This document shows, piece after piece, positions 53,775 to 63,973 of a stretch of 64,000 nt of DNA. Position 1 is the first letter of the stretch. Each line of letters opens with the position of its first letter. A program made the position numbers and the translations under genes. A model generated the notes under the pieces. The model had not been told where the DNA came from. It made no database searches and saw only the letters and a program-made list of their open reading frames with translations. The stretch comes from Azohydromonas aeria. Lineage in GTDB: Bacteria > Pseudomonadota > Gammaproteobacteria > Burkholderiales > Burkholderiaceae_C. The stretch lies in assembly GCF_009760915.1 (NCBI RefSeq), contig NZ_VIDQ01000010.1, positions 1 through 64,000 of the forward strand, read 5' to 3'.

Positions 53775-55535
53775 TCACTGCGTGTAATTGCCCGGGTCGA
53801 TGGCCGGGCCGACGATGCTGCGCCACACGTCGCCGCCCTGCGAATGCTGTTGCGTGCGGCGCTTTTCCTCGGACGGCGGCGTGATGAAGACGATGCTGGC
53901 CTCGGCCGGGTCGCGCAGGTTGATGGCGGCGCTGGCACCGCCCTCGCGGTAGCTGCCCATGACGCCGATGGCCATGCCCATGAACCAGCTGGCCGCGCCG
54001 GTGTTGCCCAGCCGCGCGTCGGTGTCGATCCACTCGGTGGGCTTGTTGCGGTCGAGCTCCGGGCCGCCGGCGTCCGTCCACTGCTGCAGCACGCTGCCCA
54101 GCGCGATGGTCTGCTCGGTACGCCCGGCGGTGGAGACCACCACGCGCGCCGGCGCGGCGGCACGCTCGCCCTCGGGCAGCGTCTGCAGCGCCTCCTGCCA
54201 GCCCGCGGCCAGCGCGGCGGCGCGCGCGGCGCTGCGCCGCAGCGGCCGGCCCTGACCGTCCACGGTCTTCACGAACACCGGCCGGTGGATGAAGCCCAGG
54301 GTGGGCAGCCGGTCGAACTCGGCCAACTGCGACTTGTTCCAGGGAATGGGGAACCAGGGCGTGGGCCTGAAATCCCGCGACGGGTATCTGCCCTTCTCCC
54401 AGGGCATTTCAAATGCGGACGGCGCCTTGGGATACATGTCGGGACGCCTGGCGATGGCGGCGGTTTCCTGCAGCCATTCGGCGGTGGTGGGGGTGCGATA
54501 AAGGGCGCCCTTGGGCTTGGGCAAGTCTTCCGACAACCGCAAGTGAGCCAGGAAAATGCGACGTGCGAAGCCTTTTCGATTGAAATCCTCCACATCAAAG
54601 GGACCGGACATGGTGTCGAAATCCTCGAATGCGAAAGGCCGCAGCGGGTCCACGCGCTCCCGGCGCGCCAGGACGAATACCACCGTGCTGTCCGGCATTT
54701 CAGGGACGTAATATCCATCCCGAATCAAAGGCAGCACTCCTTTGGGACGATACAGATCCCGGAAATACAAGCCATCTGCCGCCGAAATCACGACGTATGG
54801 TACATCCGGATGTTCGTCAAAAAAACGAAACACACGCTCCATCAGCCTATCAGGCCGATCCGACTGCTCCGAACCTGCTGCAACAAACAGTTCCGAACTC
54901 ATGCCAATCCACTTGGAAGCGGCCGCAACACCAATGAAGCCTGGATAAGGATCATCGGGAGAAAAACCCGCAGCCGAGTCCACCGCGAAAGCAGGCACCC
55001 CCCAATTAGACGGCGTATATTTTGCTCCATTCTCAAGAGCATCATCCGAGCGCTTGCCCTCTTGTTCACCCTTTTCCCGTGCACCCCAAGGATATTTCTT
55101 GGGATCTTGCTCGCGGATGGTGGCGTAGGCACTTCCTCGGCTCAGCGCATCCCACAACTTACCTTGGCGGTACTTGTCCAGCGTGACGCCGAGGCTGATG
55201 ACCTCCAACACATACTCGCGTTGCGCTTGAACTCGCTCGGCTTCTGTAAGCGGCGGCAGTGCAGTCCGCACAGAAAGCGACACGGGCTCTCCTGATTCTT
55301 CAAACGCCGCAAATATTATCCAAGCCACCCCGGTCGCCACAACCAGCAGCATCATGATAAAAATCCAACGCACACCAATAGAGTTTTTCATTTCCTCCTC
55401 CAATGACACAAGATCAACGTGAGGCAAATTCACCATCAGAGCCGCAAGCAGTGCACACACAACAATAAACAGAAGCCCGGGGCCCAACACAACCTTCGGT
55501 ATTTTGGCTTTCAATCCATTCAACCGGATCATCAC
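53775..55535 (-). CDS. DUF2875 family protein, Tla3-type partner of the Tle3 lipase
   Basis: 586 residues. Two N-terminal membrane segments (VVLGPGLLFIVVCALLAALM and WIFIMMLLVVATGVAWIIFA), then a large soluble domain (VPAFAVDSAAGFSPDDPYP, GLYFRDLYRPKGVLPLIRDG, RDFRPTPWFPIPWNKSQLAE). DUF2875 proteins sit beside Tle3-type lipases; in Pseudomonas aeruginosa one (Tla3) is an adaptor loading Tle3 on VgrG. ATG overlaps the tle3 stop. The 54.4-55.5 kb part has lower G+C than the rest of the module. Confidence 0.8.
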   Translation of the reverse strand: MMIRLNGLKAKIPKVVLGPGLLFIVVCALLAALMVNLPHVDLVSLEEEMKNSIGVRWIFIMMLLVVATGVAWIIFAAFEESGEPVSLSVRTALPPLTEAERVQAQREYVLEVISLGVTLDKYRQGKLWDALSRGSAYATIREQDPKKYPWGAREKGEQEGKRSDDALENGAKYTPSNWGVPAFAVDSAAGFSPDDPYPGFIGVAAASKWIGMSSELFVAAGSEQSDRPDRLMERVFRFFDEHPDVPYVVISAADGLYFRDLYRPKGVLPLIRDGYYVPEMPDSTVVFVLARRERVDPLRPFAFEDFDTMSGPFDVEDFNRKGFARRIFLAHLRLSEDLPKPKGALYRTPTTAEWLQETAAIARRPDMYPKAPSAFEMPWEKGRYPSRDFRPTPWFPIPWNKSQLAEFDRLPTLGFIHRPVFVKTVDGQGRPLRRSAARAAALAAGWQEALQTLPEGERAAAPARVVVSTAGRTEQTIALGSVLQQWTDAGGPELDRNKPTEWIDTDARLGNTGAASWFMGMAIGVMGSYREGGASAAINLRDPAEASIVFITPPSEEKRRTQQHSQGGDVWRSIVGPAIDPGNYTQ

Positions 55536-58069
55536 CTCATCCTTTCACGATGGGGCTGCACCACATCCAGATCCTCAAAGCGCCATTCGGACAGGTTCGC
55601 GTCGCAAGCGTCACCTGCTTTCGGCATGGCAACTGGTTCAACACGCCTGCCAGCGCTGGTTTCACACACCACGGTTGGCGGCAATTCCTCCGGCAGCAGG
55701 GCAACACATTCAGGAATGTTGCCCGTGCTGTAGTAGTCGCTGCTCCCCTCGATCAACGCCTTACGCCACTTGTTTTCCTGATCAAAGTAACAGCCAAATT
55801 GCTCCAGAAATCCCCTCCAAGTCATTATTCCTGGACGCCCCTTTTCCTTTTTGCCTTCATCAATTTTTATCAGTCTCCAATCCGCCACCGCACATAAATA
55901 CGCCCGGAATTTCGGGTCCGACACGGCCCGCCCCTGCCCGATGGCCAGGTCGAAGGCAGTGACGTCGCGGTGATTGAGCCGGCTGCCGAAGATGGCGCTG
56001 TGGCGCGAGCGCTCGGCCCGGTCGTTCTGCCAGTGCAGCCGCACCTCATCGGGCGTCTCCAGCCGCTTGACCAGCAACTTGCCGTTGGGCCGGCGCTCCC
56101 GGCCGGACAGGCATTGGTAGAGCTCCAGCACGGCAGGTGTGCATTGCGTGCCGGGCTTGCCCTTGTTGAGGTGGAACTGGATGTCCTGGCAGCGGCGCGC
56201 GGACTCCTGCGCCACGGCCTCCTTGTGCAGCACGGGTGCCGGGCTGGCCAGCGGCATCCCGGCGTCCATGCGCGTCCAACCGGGCTGCGGGTCGTTGATG
56301 AGCTGCCACACCTCGCGCGCGCCAAACTTGCTGGTCGCGGCAATGGCGGCGTCGATCGGATCGACCCCCTCCCAGGTGCCCGCAGGGTCGTCCCGCGGCG
56401 TGCGCGGGTCGTCGGCTGCCAGGGCACCGGCATTCAAGTCGGGCACTACCGGCCGCGGCAGCGGCTCGCCGTTGACGACCACCACGCCCACGCGGCGGCG
56501 CGCCATGGATTCGTCGGTGTCCCGGGAGGAGGCCGGCACCTGCCAGAGCCTCAGGTCCGCCTTGGGCAGGCCTTCGCGGGCGCTCTTATTCACGGGATGC
56601 CACAGGCCCATGCGCGCCGCGTGGTCGCTCTCGTCCTCGCCGTCCATGCGCAGCACGTGGTCGTGCGACCGCGCCTGGCCCACCAGCACGGCCTCGCCGC
56701 TGTCGGGGTCGGGACGCCGGCGCTGCGTGAACACGCGCTGGAAGAAGCCGCTGACGAACTTGCCGCCCGGGCCTGCTCGATTCCAGCGCGTGAGCTCGGC
56801 AAAGGGCCGGCGCAGCACCTCCGTCATGCCCAGCCGCGGGTTGGCGTTGCCCGGTGTCGGACAAGGCGGCGCCGCGTCGCACTGCGGGCCGCGCAGGTAC
56901 TCGGGCACCCCCTGCCAGCCGATGCCCTTGACGTTCTTGAGCGCCACCGTCATGTCCTCGGGGCAGAAGTACAGGTACACCTTGCCGCGGTTGTCGCGGT
57001 CGCCCGTGGGCTCCCACTTCGCGCCAACGATGTCGCCGGGATGTCTCTTGAGCGCCTCGAAGGCCGGTGCCGCGCCGCGGCGCGTGGCCACCAGCTCCAC
57101 GATGTTGGCCAGCGTCTGCAGCCGCGCGTGCAGCGTTTGCCGGCCTTCCAGGAAGCCGTAGCGGTCGGGCTGGTCCGCGGAAGGCTTGCCGTCCTTGTCC
57201 TTCGAGGGACTCATCCGGTCGTCCGCAGCGTCCACCTTGTCAGGCTTGACCAGGAGCTTGATGTGCAGGTCGAGCTTGGCTTCCAGGCTGTAGGGCGGGT
57301 GCGTGAGCACCAGCGCGTCGGCCGGGCGCAGGCCGCGCTGGGCCAGGAAGGCCTGCGCCAGCAGGCTGAGCATGCAGCCCTGGCTGTGCGCCACCAGGCT
57401 CACGGTGTCGTCGGGGTGGTAGTCGCGGATCATCGACACCAGCGCGGCCAGCCGCTGCGCGGCCAGCACCATGTACAGCCGCCCCGGCGCGCTCAGCAGC
57501 GGTCGCAGCGGGTCCCGGCTGGCCCACTCGCTGGTGGCGGAATTGACCGTGCCCTTGTTCCACATATCGGGCAGCGTGCCGGTGGCATTGGCGAAGGGCC
57601 CGCCGCCCTTGCTGTAGTCCTTGTCCAGCCGGTTGCCCCAGCGGTCGGTGTTCTGGCCGTGGGGCAAGTCCTTGCCTTCGATAGTCTTGCCTGCCTTCTC
57701 TCTGAATCCCCAGTAGAACGGGATGACCGGGCTGTAGCTGTCCGGCGTCGGCTGGCGCTTGAAGAACACCGCGTCGGGGTCCTCCTCCAGCTTGTCGCGG
57801 TCCTGCGCCGTGAAGGTGCGGTACTGCGCTGGCCGGATGAGGCCGCGCTGGTCCAGGCGCCGGTTCAGCCCTTCGCACAAACCGGCTTCCACCTCGCCAT
57901 AGGCCGTGCCCACGTCGTTGACGCCGTGGATCACGATGACGGCGCCGGGCAGCTCGGGACGCACGTAGACAGGCTGGTCGCGCTCTGGCTTGCACTGGGA
58001 CAGGCCCTGGCCCGTGCCCTTGTCGTAAGGCTCTTTCGGATAGATGCCCTTGGAATCGTTGCCCATCAC
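55532..58069 (-). CDS. Tle3-type T6SS lipase effector (DUF3274-like)
   Basis: 845 residues, no signal peptide. Alpha/beta-hydrolase N-terminal half: AVIVIHGVNDVGTAYGE and nucleophile Ser229 in VSLVAHSQGCMLSLLAQ (xHSQG elbow). The region RWGNRLDKDYSKGGGPFAN and the long C-terminal part are typical of Tle3, a phospholipase injected into rival cells. ATG overlaps the vgrG stop (ATGA), so it rides on this VgrG. The last about 120 residues are coded in lower-G+C DNA that runs into the next gene. Confidence 0.88.
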   Translation of the reverse strand: MMGNDSKGIYPKEPYDKGTGQGLSQCKPERDQPVYVRPELPGAVIVIHGVNDVGTAYGEVEAGLCEGLNRRLDQRGLIRPAQYRTFTAQDRDKLEEDPDAVFFKRQPTPDSYSPVIPFYWGFREKAGKTIEGKDLPHGQNTDRWGNRLDKDYSKGGGPFANATGTLPDMWNKGTVNSATSEWASRDPLRPLLSAPGRLYMVLAAQRLAALVSMIRDYHPDDTVSLVAHSQGCMLSLLAQAFLAQRGLRPADALVLTHPPYSLEAKLDLHIKLLVKPDKVDAADDRMSPSKDKDGKPSADQPDRYGFLEGRQTLHARLQTLANIVELVATRRGAAPAFEALKRHPGDIVGAKWEPTGDRDNRGKVYLYFCPEDMTVALKNVKGIGWQGVPEYLRGPQCDAAPPCPTPGNANPRLGMTEVLRRPFAELTRWNRAGPGGKFVSGFFQRVFTQRRRPDPDSGEAVLVGQARSHDHVLRMDGEDESDHAARMGLWHPVNKSAREGLPKADLRLWQVPASSRDTDESMARRRVGVVVVNGEPLPRPVVPDLNAGALAADDPRTPRDDPAGTWEGVDPIDAAIAATSKFGAREVWQLINDPQPGWTRMDAGMPLASPAPVLHKEAVAQESARRCQDIQFHLNKGKPGTQCTPAVLELYQCLSGRERRPNGKLLVKRLETPDEVRLHWQNDRAERSRHSAIFGSRLNHRDVTAFDLAIGQGRAVSDPKFRAYLCAVADWRLIKIDEGKKEKGRPGIMTWRGFLEQFGCYFDQENKWRKALIEGSSDYYSTGNIPECVALLPEELPPTVVCETSAGRRVEPVAMPKAGDACDANLSEWRFEDLDVVQPHRERMR

Positions 58070-60792
58070 GCCCCCTCCCCTTCGCTCAAGACCCGTATCC
58101 CCGCCACCTGCATCGCCTCGTGCTCCAGCAGCTCGGTGCGCCCTTGAGCGTCGCTGCGGCCGCGCCGCGTGCTGCCGTCGCTCAGCGTGATCTCGTAGGG
58201 CCGGTCCGCCGCCACGGGCCCGTCCGGCCCGCCCACGCGCAGCACGAAGCGCAGGCTGGTGCTGCCGGCATCGAAGCCCGGCAGCGCCGCGGCGATGCCG
58301 TCCGGCCCGTCCCAGTTCGTGCCCCGGGTGCGCACCTGCAGCGGCTGTTGCGACAGCAGCTCGATGCCGGCCTTGGACAGCCGCAGCGCCGTGCCGTCGG
58401 TGAGCACGAACAGCAGCTCCTCGCCGGCGGTGAAGACCATGCGGCGCTGCGCGCCGGCCAGCACGTCGCGGCCCGCGTCCACCCGCACGTCGGCGTGCTG
58501 CGCCTGCAGCAGCGCGTCGCCGTGGTGCGCGATGGCGCTGATGCCGCCCTGGTGCGCGAACAGCCCGATGCCCCGGCCCGCGTTGGCATTGAGCCGCTGC
58601 CCCGCCGTCAGCTGCAGGTGCTGCTGCGCCACCTGGTCGATGTTCCTGCCGGCACAGCTCAGGATGGTTTCGGGCGTGCTCGCGGCAATGCCCGCCGGGG
58701 CGGTGAGGCTCAGCGTCGGCGCGCCGCCCTGGCCGCGCGGATCGACGCTGGAGCCGCCCTCGGCTGCCTTCACGTCGGCGTGCAGCTTCGCCTGCCCCTG
58801 CTCGTCCACGGCCAGCCCCTGGTGCTCGGCGGCGTAGCGGCCCAGGCTCCTGAACAGCTCCAGCGCGTCCTGCATCAGCGCCACGTGCTCCTCGGCGCTG
58901 AGCTGGTTGCCGGCGGCCTCCAGCCGCGCCCAGGCAGAGAGCAGCAGCGCCTTGGCCGTGCGTATCGCTCCCGCGGCGTCGCTGCGCAATTCAAAACCGT
59001 CGCCGCGCGGCCGGGCCACGCCGTCGCGCCGCGGCGTGGTCAGCGCGCCCAGGCTCAACGCGCTGTGGCCCGCGTCGCTGGCCAGCTGCGCCATGGGCTG
59101 GTTCGGGTGGTCGTCGAGCAGCAGGTGCTGCTGGCGCCGGCTGCCGAGCTCCCGGCCCACCAGCGCGGTCTGCGCGCCGTTGTGCGGCAGCCCGGCCTGG
59201 TGCCCCACGCGCGGCGGCTCGCCGTGCCAGCGGTGGAAATGGCAGCCGGCGATCACGGGGCGGTCATGGGCGAGCCACTCCACGTCCACCTCGGTGCCCG
59301 GGCGCAGCACGGTGCTCAGGCCGATGCCGCTGCCGGCCCAGGGCGTGCGGTGGCGGATCCAGGCGGTGGTGTCGGTTCCCTCCTCGCCGCCCAGCAGCTT
59401 CACGCGCGAGCGCCCAAGCTCGTCGGTGTGCAGGTTCATGCCCTGGGGCGCCACGACGATGCCAGTGAGCGTGCGCAGCCGCGGCTGCTCGTGCTCGGCC
59501 AGCGGCGGCGGCACGACAGGTGACGCCACCGGCACGGCCTCGAAGCGGTTGACGTAGCGCTGCGCCGGCTTGGGCCCGGACCCGGCCGTCCTGGCGCCGT
59601 CATGCGCCCAGGCGGGCAGCCCGTCCTCCCCCAGCAGCGCCAGCGCCGGCGCATCCAGCTCGGCGGGCAGGTTGTTGAAGGCCACGTGCTCGACACGCAG
59701 GGTCGTGAAGCAGCGCTCGGCGTCGGACAGCCCTTCAAAGCCCGGATAGCCGTCGATGCGCTGCCGCTGGCCGGGGGCGAGCGTGCGCACGCCGCCGCGC
59801 CCGGCCAGCACGTGGACGCGCTGGCGCTGGTGCGCGTCGTGTGCCCGCGCCAGGCGCGCGGCGTGGTCCGGGTCGTCGCCCAGGTGCGGGGCGGCCACGC
59901 GCACCGGCCCCAGCCCCTGCGCCAGCAGGCCGCCACGCGCCGCGCCCGCGATGGCGTGGCACTGCTGCAGCTTCCCGGCCTCGTGGTCCCAGCTGCGCAG
60001 GCCCACGCCGCAGGGCACCAGGCGCCACTGCGGCACCAGCAGGTCGATGCTGTCCACGCGCAGGCTCGCGTCGCGGCGGTGCCAGGGCAACGCTTCGGGC
60101 TGGCCCGGCGGCAGCTGCGCGCCGTCGTCGAACAGCACCAGTTCCTGGCGCGGCAGCCGTGCCGGCCCGTGCTCGCCGCCGGGCACCGGCTCCGCGCGCC
60201 AGAACCAGCCGATGCCGGCGCCTCGCAGCAGCCGCTGCACGAAGCCGGCATCGGACTCGTCGGGGTGCTGGATGAAGCAGCCGCGCACCGGGTGGCGCTG
60301 CGGATGAACGTCCGCCAGCCAGCGCCAGCCGAAATGCGCCCGCAGCCCGTCGCCGTGCCAGCCGCGTAACACTTCGTCCACCACCTCGGGCACGCCGCGG
60401 TGGTGGAAGCAGCGCAGCCGCCGGCGCTCCTGCATGACCGACATCCCGTCGCGCCCGACCAGGTGCACGGCAATGAGGCCGCCATCTCCCGGGCCCAGCC
60501 GCGCCTCGGTGAGCACCAGCGGGAAGCTGCGCGGCTCGCCGCCGTCGGTGCGCATCTGCAGCGCGAAGGGCTCGCCCGGCAGCGCGTCGAGGGGCAACCG
60601 CGCCGACAGCGCCAGGCAGTCGATGCGCGCCTCGGTGGGCTCGCACACGCCCTCGGCAATGACGGCCCGCTGCGGCAGCAGCACGCGGCCGAGCTGCGGC
60701 TGCAGCGCGTCGCTCCAGGCCAGGCGCAGCGTGCGCCGCTCGGCGTTCAGCGTCTGCGTGTCGAAGAGCTTCCTGAGGTCGGGCAGGTCCAT
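58066..60792 (-). CDS. vgrG: T6SS spike protein VgrG
   Basis: Trimeric spike related to phage gp27/gp5. 908 residues: gp27-like domain (about 1-400; LRCFHHRGVPEVVDEVLRGW, HPDESDAGFVQRLLRGAGIG), gp5 OB-fold (TGIVVAPQGMNLHTDELGRS, SGIGLSTVLRPGTEVDVEWL), a DUF2345-like beta-helix (GIGLFAHQGGISAIAHHGDA), and a C-terminal extension with SDGSTRRGRSDAQGRTELLE, an Ig-like or carboxypeptidase-regulatory-like tail that likely docks the effector. Start at 60792 begins MDLPDLRKLFDTQTLNAERR. The spacer 60793-60997 shows no gene. Confidence 0.94.
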   Translation of the reverse strand: MDLPDLRKLFDTQTLNAERRTLRLAWSDALQPQLGRVLLPQRAVIAEGVCEPTEARIDCLALSARLPLDALPGEPFALQMRTDGGEPRSFPLVLTEARLGPGDGGLIAVHLVGRDGMSVMQERRRLRCFHHRGVPEVVDEVLRGWHGDGLRAHFGWRWLADVHPQRHPVRGCFIQHPDESDAGFVQRLLRGAGIGWFWRAEPVPGGEHGPARLPRQELVLFDDGAQLPPGQPEALPWHRRDASLRVDSIDLLVPQWRLVPCGVGLRSWDHEAGKLQQCHAIAGAARGGLLAQGLGPVRVAAPHLGDDPDHAARLARAHDAHQRQRVHVLAGRGGVRTLAPGQRQRIDGYPGFEGLSDAERCFTTLRVEHVAFNNLPAELDAPALALLGEDGLPAWAHDGARTAGSGPKPAQRYVNRFEAVPVASPVVPPPLAEHEQPRLRTLTGIVVAPQGMNLHTDELGRSRVKLLGGEEGTDTTAWIRHRTPWAGSGIGLSTVLRPGTEVDVEWLAHDRPVIAGCHFHRWHGEPPRVGHQAGLPHNGAQTALVGRELGSRRQQHLLLDDHPNQPMAQLASDAGHSALSLGALTTPRRDGVARPRGDGFELRSDAAGAIRTAKALLLSAWARLEAAGNQLSAEEHVALMQDALELFRSLGRYAAEHQGLAVDEQGQAKLHADVKAAEGGSSVDPRGQGGAPTLSLTAPAGIAASTPETILSCAGRNIDQVAQQHLQLTAGQRLNANAGRGIGLFAHQGGISAIAHHGDALLQAQHADVRVDAGRDVLAGAQRRMVFTAGEELLFVLTDGTALRLSKAGIELLSQQPLQVRTRGTNWDGPDGIAAALPGFDAGSTSLRFVLRVGGPDGPVAADRPYEITLSDGSTRRGRSDAQGRTELLEHEAMQVAGIRVLSEGEGA

Positions 60793-60997
60793 GGGCGGCG
60801 GCTCCGGCGTCGTCGATCGGCGCCGTTGCCCCCATCGGCCTGCGCTGCTGCCGCGGACGGTGCTGGGCGAACTGCTCGGCACGGCAGCCATTGCCGCACG
60901 GCGCGCCCCGCGCCGCCATGGGAGGGTGCTGGGAGGGCACCCGGGACACTGCGCCCGGGCCGGCCGGGAGCTTTGTCCCGGGATGCGGACCGCGCCC

Positions 60998-62440
60998 TCA
61001 GCGCGGCTGCAGCGCCAGAAGCTCGTGCGCCATCCGGGCGCCGGCGCTGGCGCGCTGGAAGGCCTCGCGCACCTGCTCCAGCGACACCGCCAGCGGCGCG
61101 AAGTCGCCGCCGGCCACGGCCGCGGGCAGCGCCGGCAGCACGTCGCGCTCGGTGGCGAAGCACGACACCGCCTCGCGCGCGCCCTGCGCGTTCATGCGCA
61201 GCTCGAAGCGCATCGCGCCCGGCAGCTGCAGCCCCGAGGCCGCGGCCACGCGCGCGCTGCCCTGGAAGCGGTTGGGAAAGAAGCGCCGCACCTGCCGGTG
61301 CTCGTCCTGGTGGAAGCAGTAGACCCAGGCGTCGCGGCTGGGCCGCAGGTCCAGCTCGATGCGCTCGCCGCCGTTGAAGCGCCGTGCCTCGTTGGCCGTG
61401 GCCACGCGCAGCGCCAGCGGCGCGGCGGCCGGGGCCACGGCGGCCGCCGGTGCGGCGGCCACCGCAGTGGCCACCGCGGGTGCCGGCGCAGGAGCCGGCA
61501 CCGGCGACGGCGACGGCGCATGGGCAGGTGCCGCCGGGGCGGCGGCGTTGCCGCGCGCGGCGAGCTGGCGGTGGTCGGCGTGCAGCCAGGCGCGCAGGAA
61601 GTCGTGCGTGAGCCTGGGCTCGCGCGACAGGCCCAGCGCCTCGCGGTAACGCGCCACGGCCTCCTTGGTCTGCGGATTGACCACGCCGTCGGCCGGCCCG
61701 GCGTAGGCGCCGCGCACGCGCAGCTGGGCCTGGAACCAGGCAATGAGGTCCTTCGGGCGCGCCGAGAGCGTGTCGTACCAGTCGCGGATCTCGGCCTCGA
61801 CCTCCGGCTGCTCGGCCGGCGCCCCCAGGCAGCGCCAGTAGGGCACGCGCGAGAGGCGCCCCACGAGCTGGATGGCGGCCGCCTCCGCCACGGCGTGCAG
61901 CGCCTTCGCGTCGCCGCCGCGCGTGGGCACGACGAAGACCTGGCCGAAGGTGCGGATCGCGGCCACGCCGGCGTGGAGCGTGGCGCGCTGGGTGGCGGCG
62001 GCGTCGGGCACGGGGCTGCGGTCCTGCGCGTTCACCAGGCCGAGCGTGACGGCGCGCGTGGTGGCGTCGGGGCGCTGCACCGCGCCCTGCAGCACGAAGG
62101 CCGGCCCCGGCTCGGCGCTGCTGGCTTGCGTCACCCTGAGCGCGCGGCTGCGCCGCGACATGGACGTGAAGGTGGCCTGCAGCAGCTCGCGCGGCACCAC
62201 CGACTGGCGCCCGCCGCTGTCGGGCGGTTCACTGACGGCCAGCTGCAGGTCGCGCACGCCGTGGTCGAGCAGCAGGTCATCCATGCAGCGCAGCCCGTCC
62301 GAGAAGTCCTCCACCGGGCGGCCGTCCGGCGGCGCGGCGGCGGGCTCGGGCGCCGTCGCCGCGCAGGCCGCCACCAGGGCGGCCACGGCCAGGGACAGCG
62401 CGGTGCGCAGGGCGCGGCGGGTGGGCGTCGGGTAGGTCAT
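60998..62440 (-). CDS. DUF4384-type lipoprotein with peptidoglycan-binding-like domain
   Basis: 480 residues. Lipoprotein signal with lipobox LVAACA. The first domain (GLRCMDDLLLDHGVRDLQLA) looks like a CsgG-related/curli-type fold; about 235-285 resemble a PG_binding_1 helix bundle (RVRGAYAGPADGVVNPQTKE); a Pro/Ala linker follows, then a DUF4384 domain (NGGERIELDLRPSRDAWVYC, VRRFFPNRFQ). Probably an envelope protein; whether it serves the T6SS next door is unknown. Start ATG 62440. Confidence 0.82.
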   Translation of the reverse strand: MTYPTPTRRALRTALSLAVAALVAACAATAPEPAAAPPDGRPVEDFSDGLRCMDDLLLDHGVRDLQLAVSEPPDSGGRQSVVPRELLQATFTSMSRRSRALRVTQASSAEPGPAFVLQGAVQRPDATTRAVTLGLVNAQDRSPVPDAAATQRATLHAGVAAIRTFGQVFVVPTRGGDAKALHAVAEAAAIQLVGRLSRVPYWRCLGAPAEQPEVEAEIRDWYDTLSARPKDLIAWFQAQLRVRGAYAGPADGVVNPQTKEAVARYREALGLSREPRLTHDFLRAWLHADHRQLAARGNAAAPAAPAHAPSPSPVPAPAPAPAVATAVAAAPAAAVAPAAAPLALRVATANEARRFNGGERIELDLRPSRDAWVYCFHQDEHRQVRRFFPNRFQGSARVAAASGLQLPGAMRFELRMNAQGAREAVSCFATERDVLPALPAAVAGGDFAPLAVSLEQVREAFQRASAGARMAHELLALQPR

Positions 62441-62554
62441 GACAGGCAACCTTCGGGCGGAGGGCCCGTGCGGATTCGTGATGCCTGTCTTCAGTTGCGC
62501 GCGCGGCGCCGGGGGTTCAATGCGGCGCCGGCGCGGCGGCCGGATGGCGCGGGA

Positions 62555-63289
<735 letters not shown>

Positions 63290-63301
63290 GAGGGTGCTCT
63301 C

Positions 63302-63973
63302 TCAACGAATGATGGCGATTCTCTTCTGCAGCCGCTTGACCAGCATCGACAGCGAGAAGCAGATCACGAAGTAGACGACCGCGGCGACGAGGTAGGTCTC
63401 GACCGGGCGGTTGTAGTTCTTGCCGGCGACCTCGAAGCCCTTGAGCAGGTCGTAGGCGCCGATGGCGTAGACCAGCGAGGTGTCCTGGAACAGGATGATG
63501 GTCTGCGTCAGCAGCACCGGCAGCATGTTGCGGAAGGCCTGCGGCAGCACGACGAGCTGCATGGTCTGCTTGTAGCTCATGCCCATGGCGTAGCCGGCGT
63601 AGACCTGGCCGCGCGGCACGCTCTGGATGCCCGCGCGCATGATCTCCGAGTAGTAGGCCGCCTCGAACACCGTGAAGGTGATGGTGGCCGACACCTCCGC
63701 GCCCAGCGGCCGCCCGGTGAGCAGCGGGATGAGCAGGAAGAACCACAGGATCACCATCACCAGCGGGATGGAGCGCAGCGTGTCCACGTAGAGCTGCGCG
63801 GGCACGCTCAGCCACTTGTGGCTGGACAGCCGCATCATCGCCAGCACCGTGCCGAGGAGGATGCCGCCGATCATCGCCACCAGCGTCAGCTGCAGCGAGA
63901 ACAGGAAGCCCTTGGCGATGAAGCCGGTGATGACGTCCCAGGACAGGAAGGAGAAGTCGAGGTTGCTGAGCAT
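63302..63973 (-). CDS. gltK: Glutamate/aspartate ABC importer permease
   Basis: Inner-membrane permease. 223 residues, about five helices. LNFxF-type start (MLSNLDFSFLSWDVITGFIA), TLRSIPLVMVILWFFLLIPL, and the EAA loop EAAYYSEIMRAGIQSVPRGQ with AYAMGMSYKQTMQLVVLPQA fit GltK. The ATG overlaps the stop of the gene upstream (TGATG), presumably gltJ. Confidence 0.93.
   Translation of the reverse strand: MLSNLDFSFLSWDVITGFIAKGFLFSLQLTLVAMIGGILLGTVLAMMRLSSHKWLSVPAQLYVDTLRSIPLVMVILWFFLLIPLLTGRPLGAEVSATITFTVFEAAYYSEIMRAGIQSVPRGQVYAGYAMGMSYKQTMQLVVLPQAFRNMLPVLLTQTIILFQDTSLVYAIGAYDLLKGFEVAGKNYNRPVETYLVAAVVYFVICFSLSMLVKRLQKRIAIIR

Noticed and set aside
60793..60997. N-terminal extension of VgrG to 60891
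   Set aside because: Family N-terminus starts at MDLPDLRKLFDTQ; the extra 33 codons are Ser/Pro/Arg-rich without likeness to VgrG.
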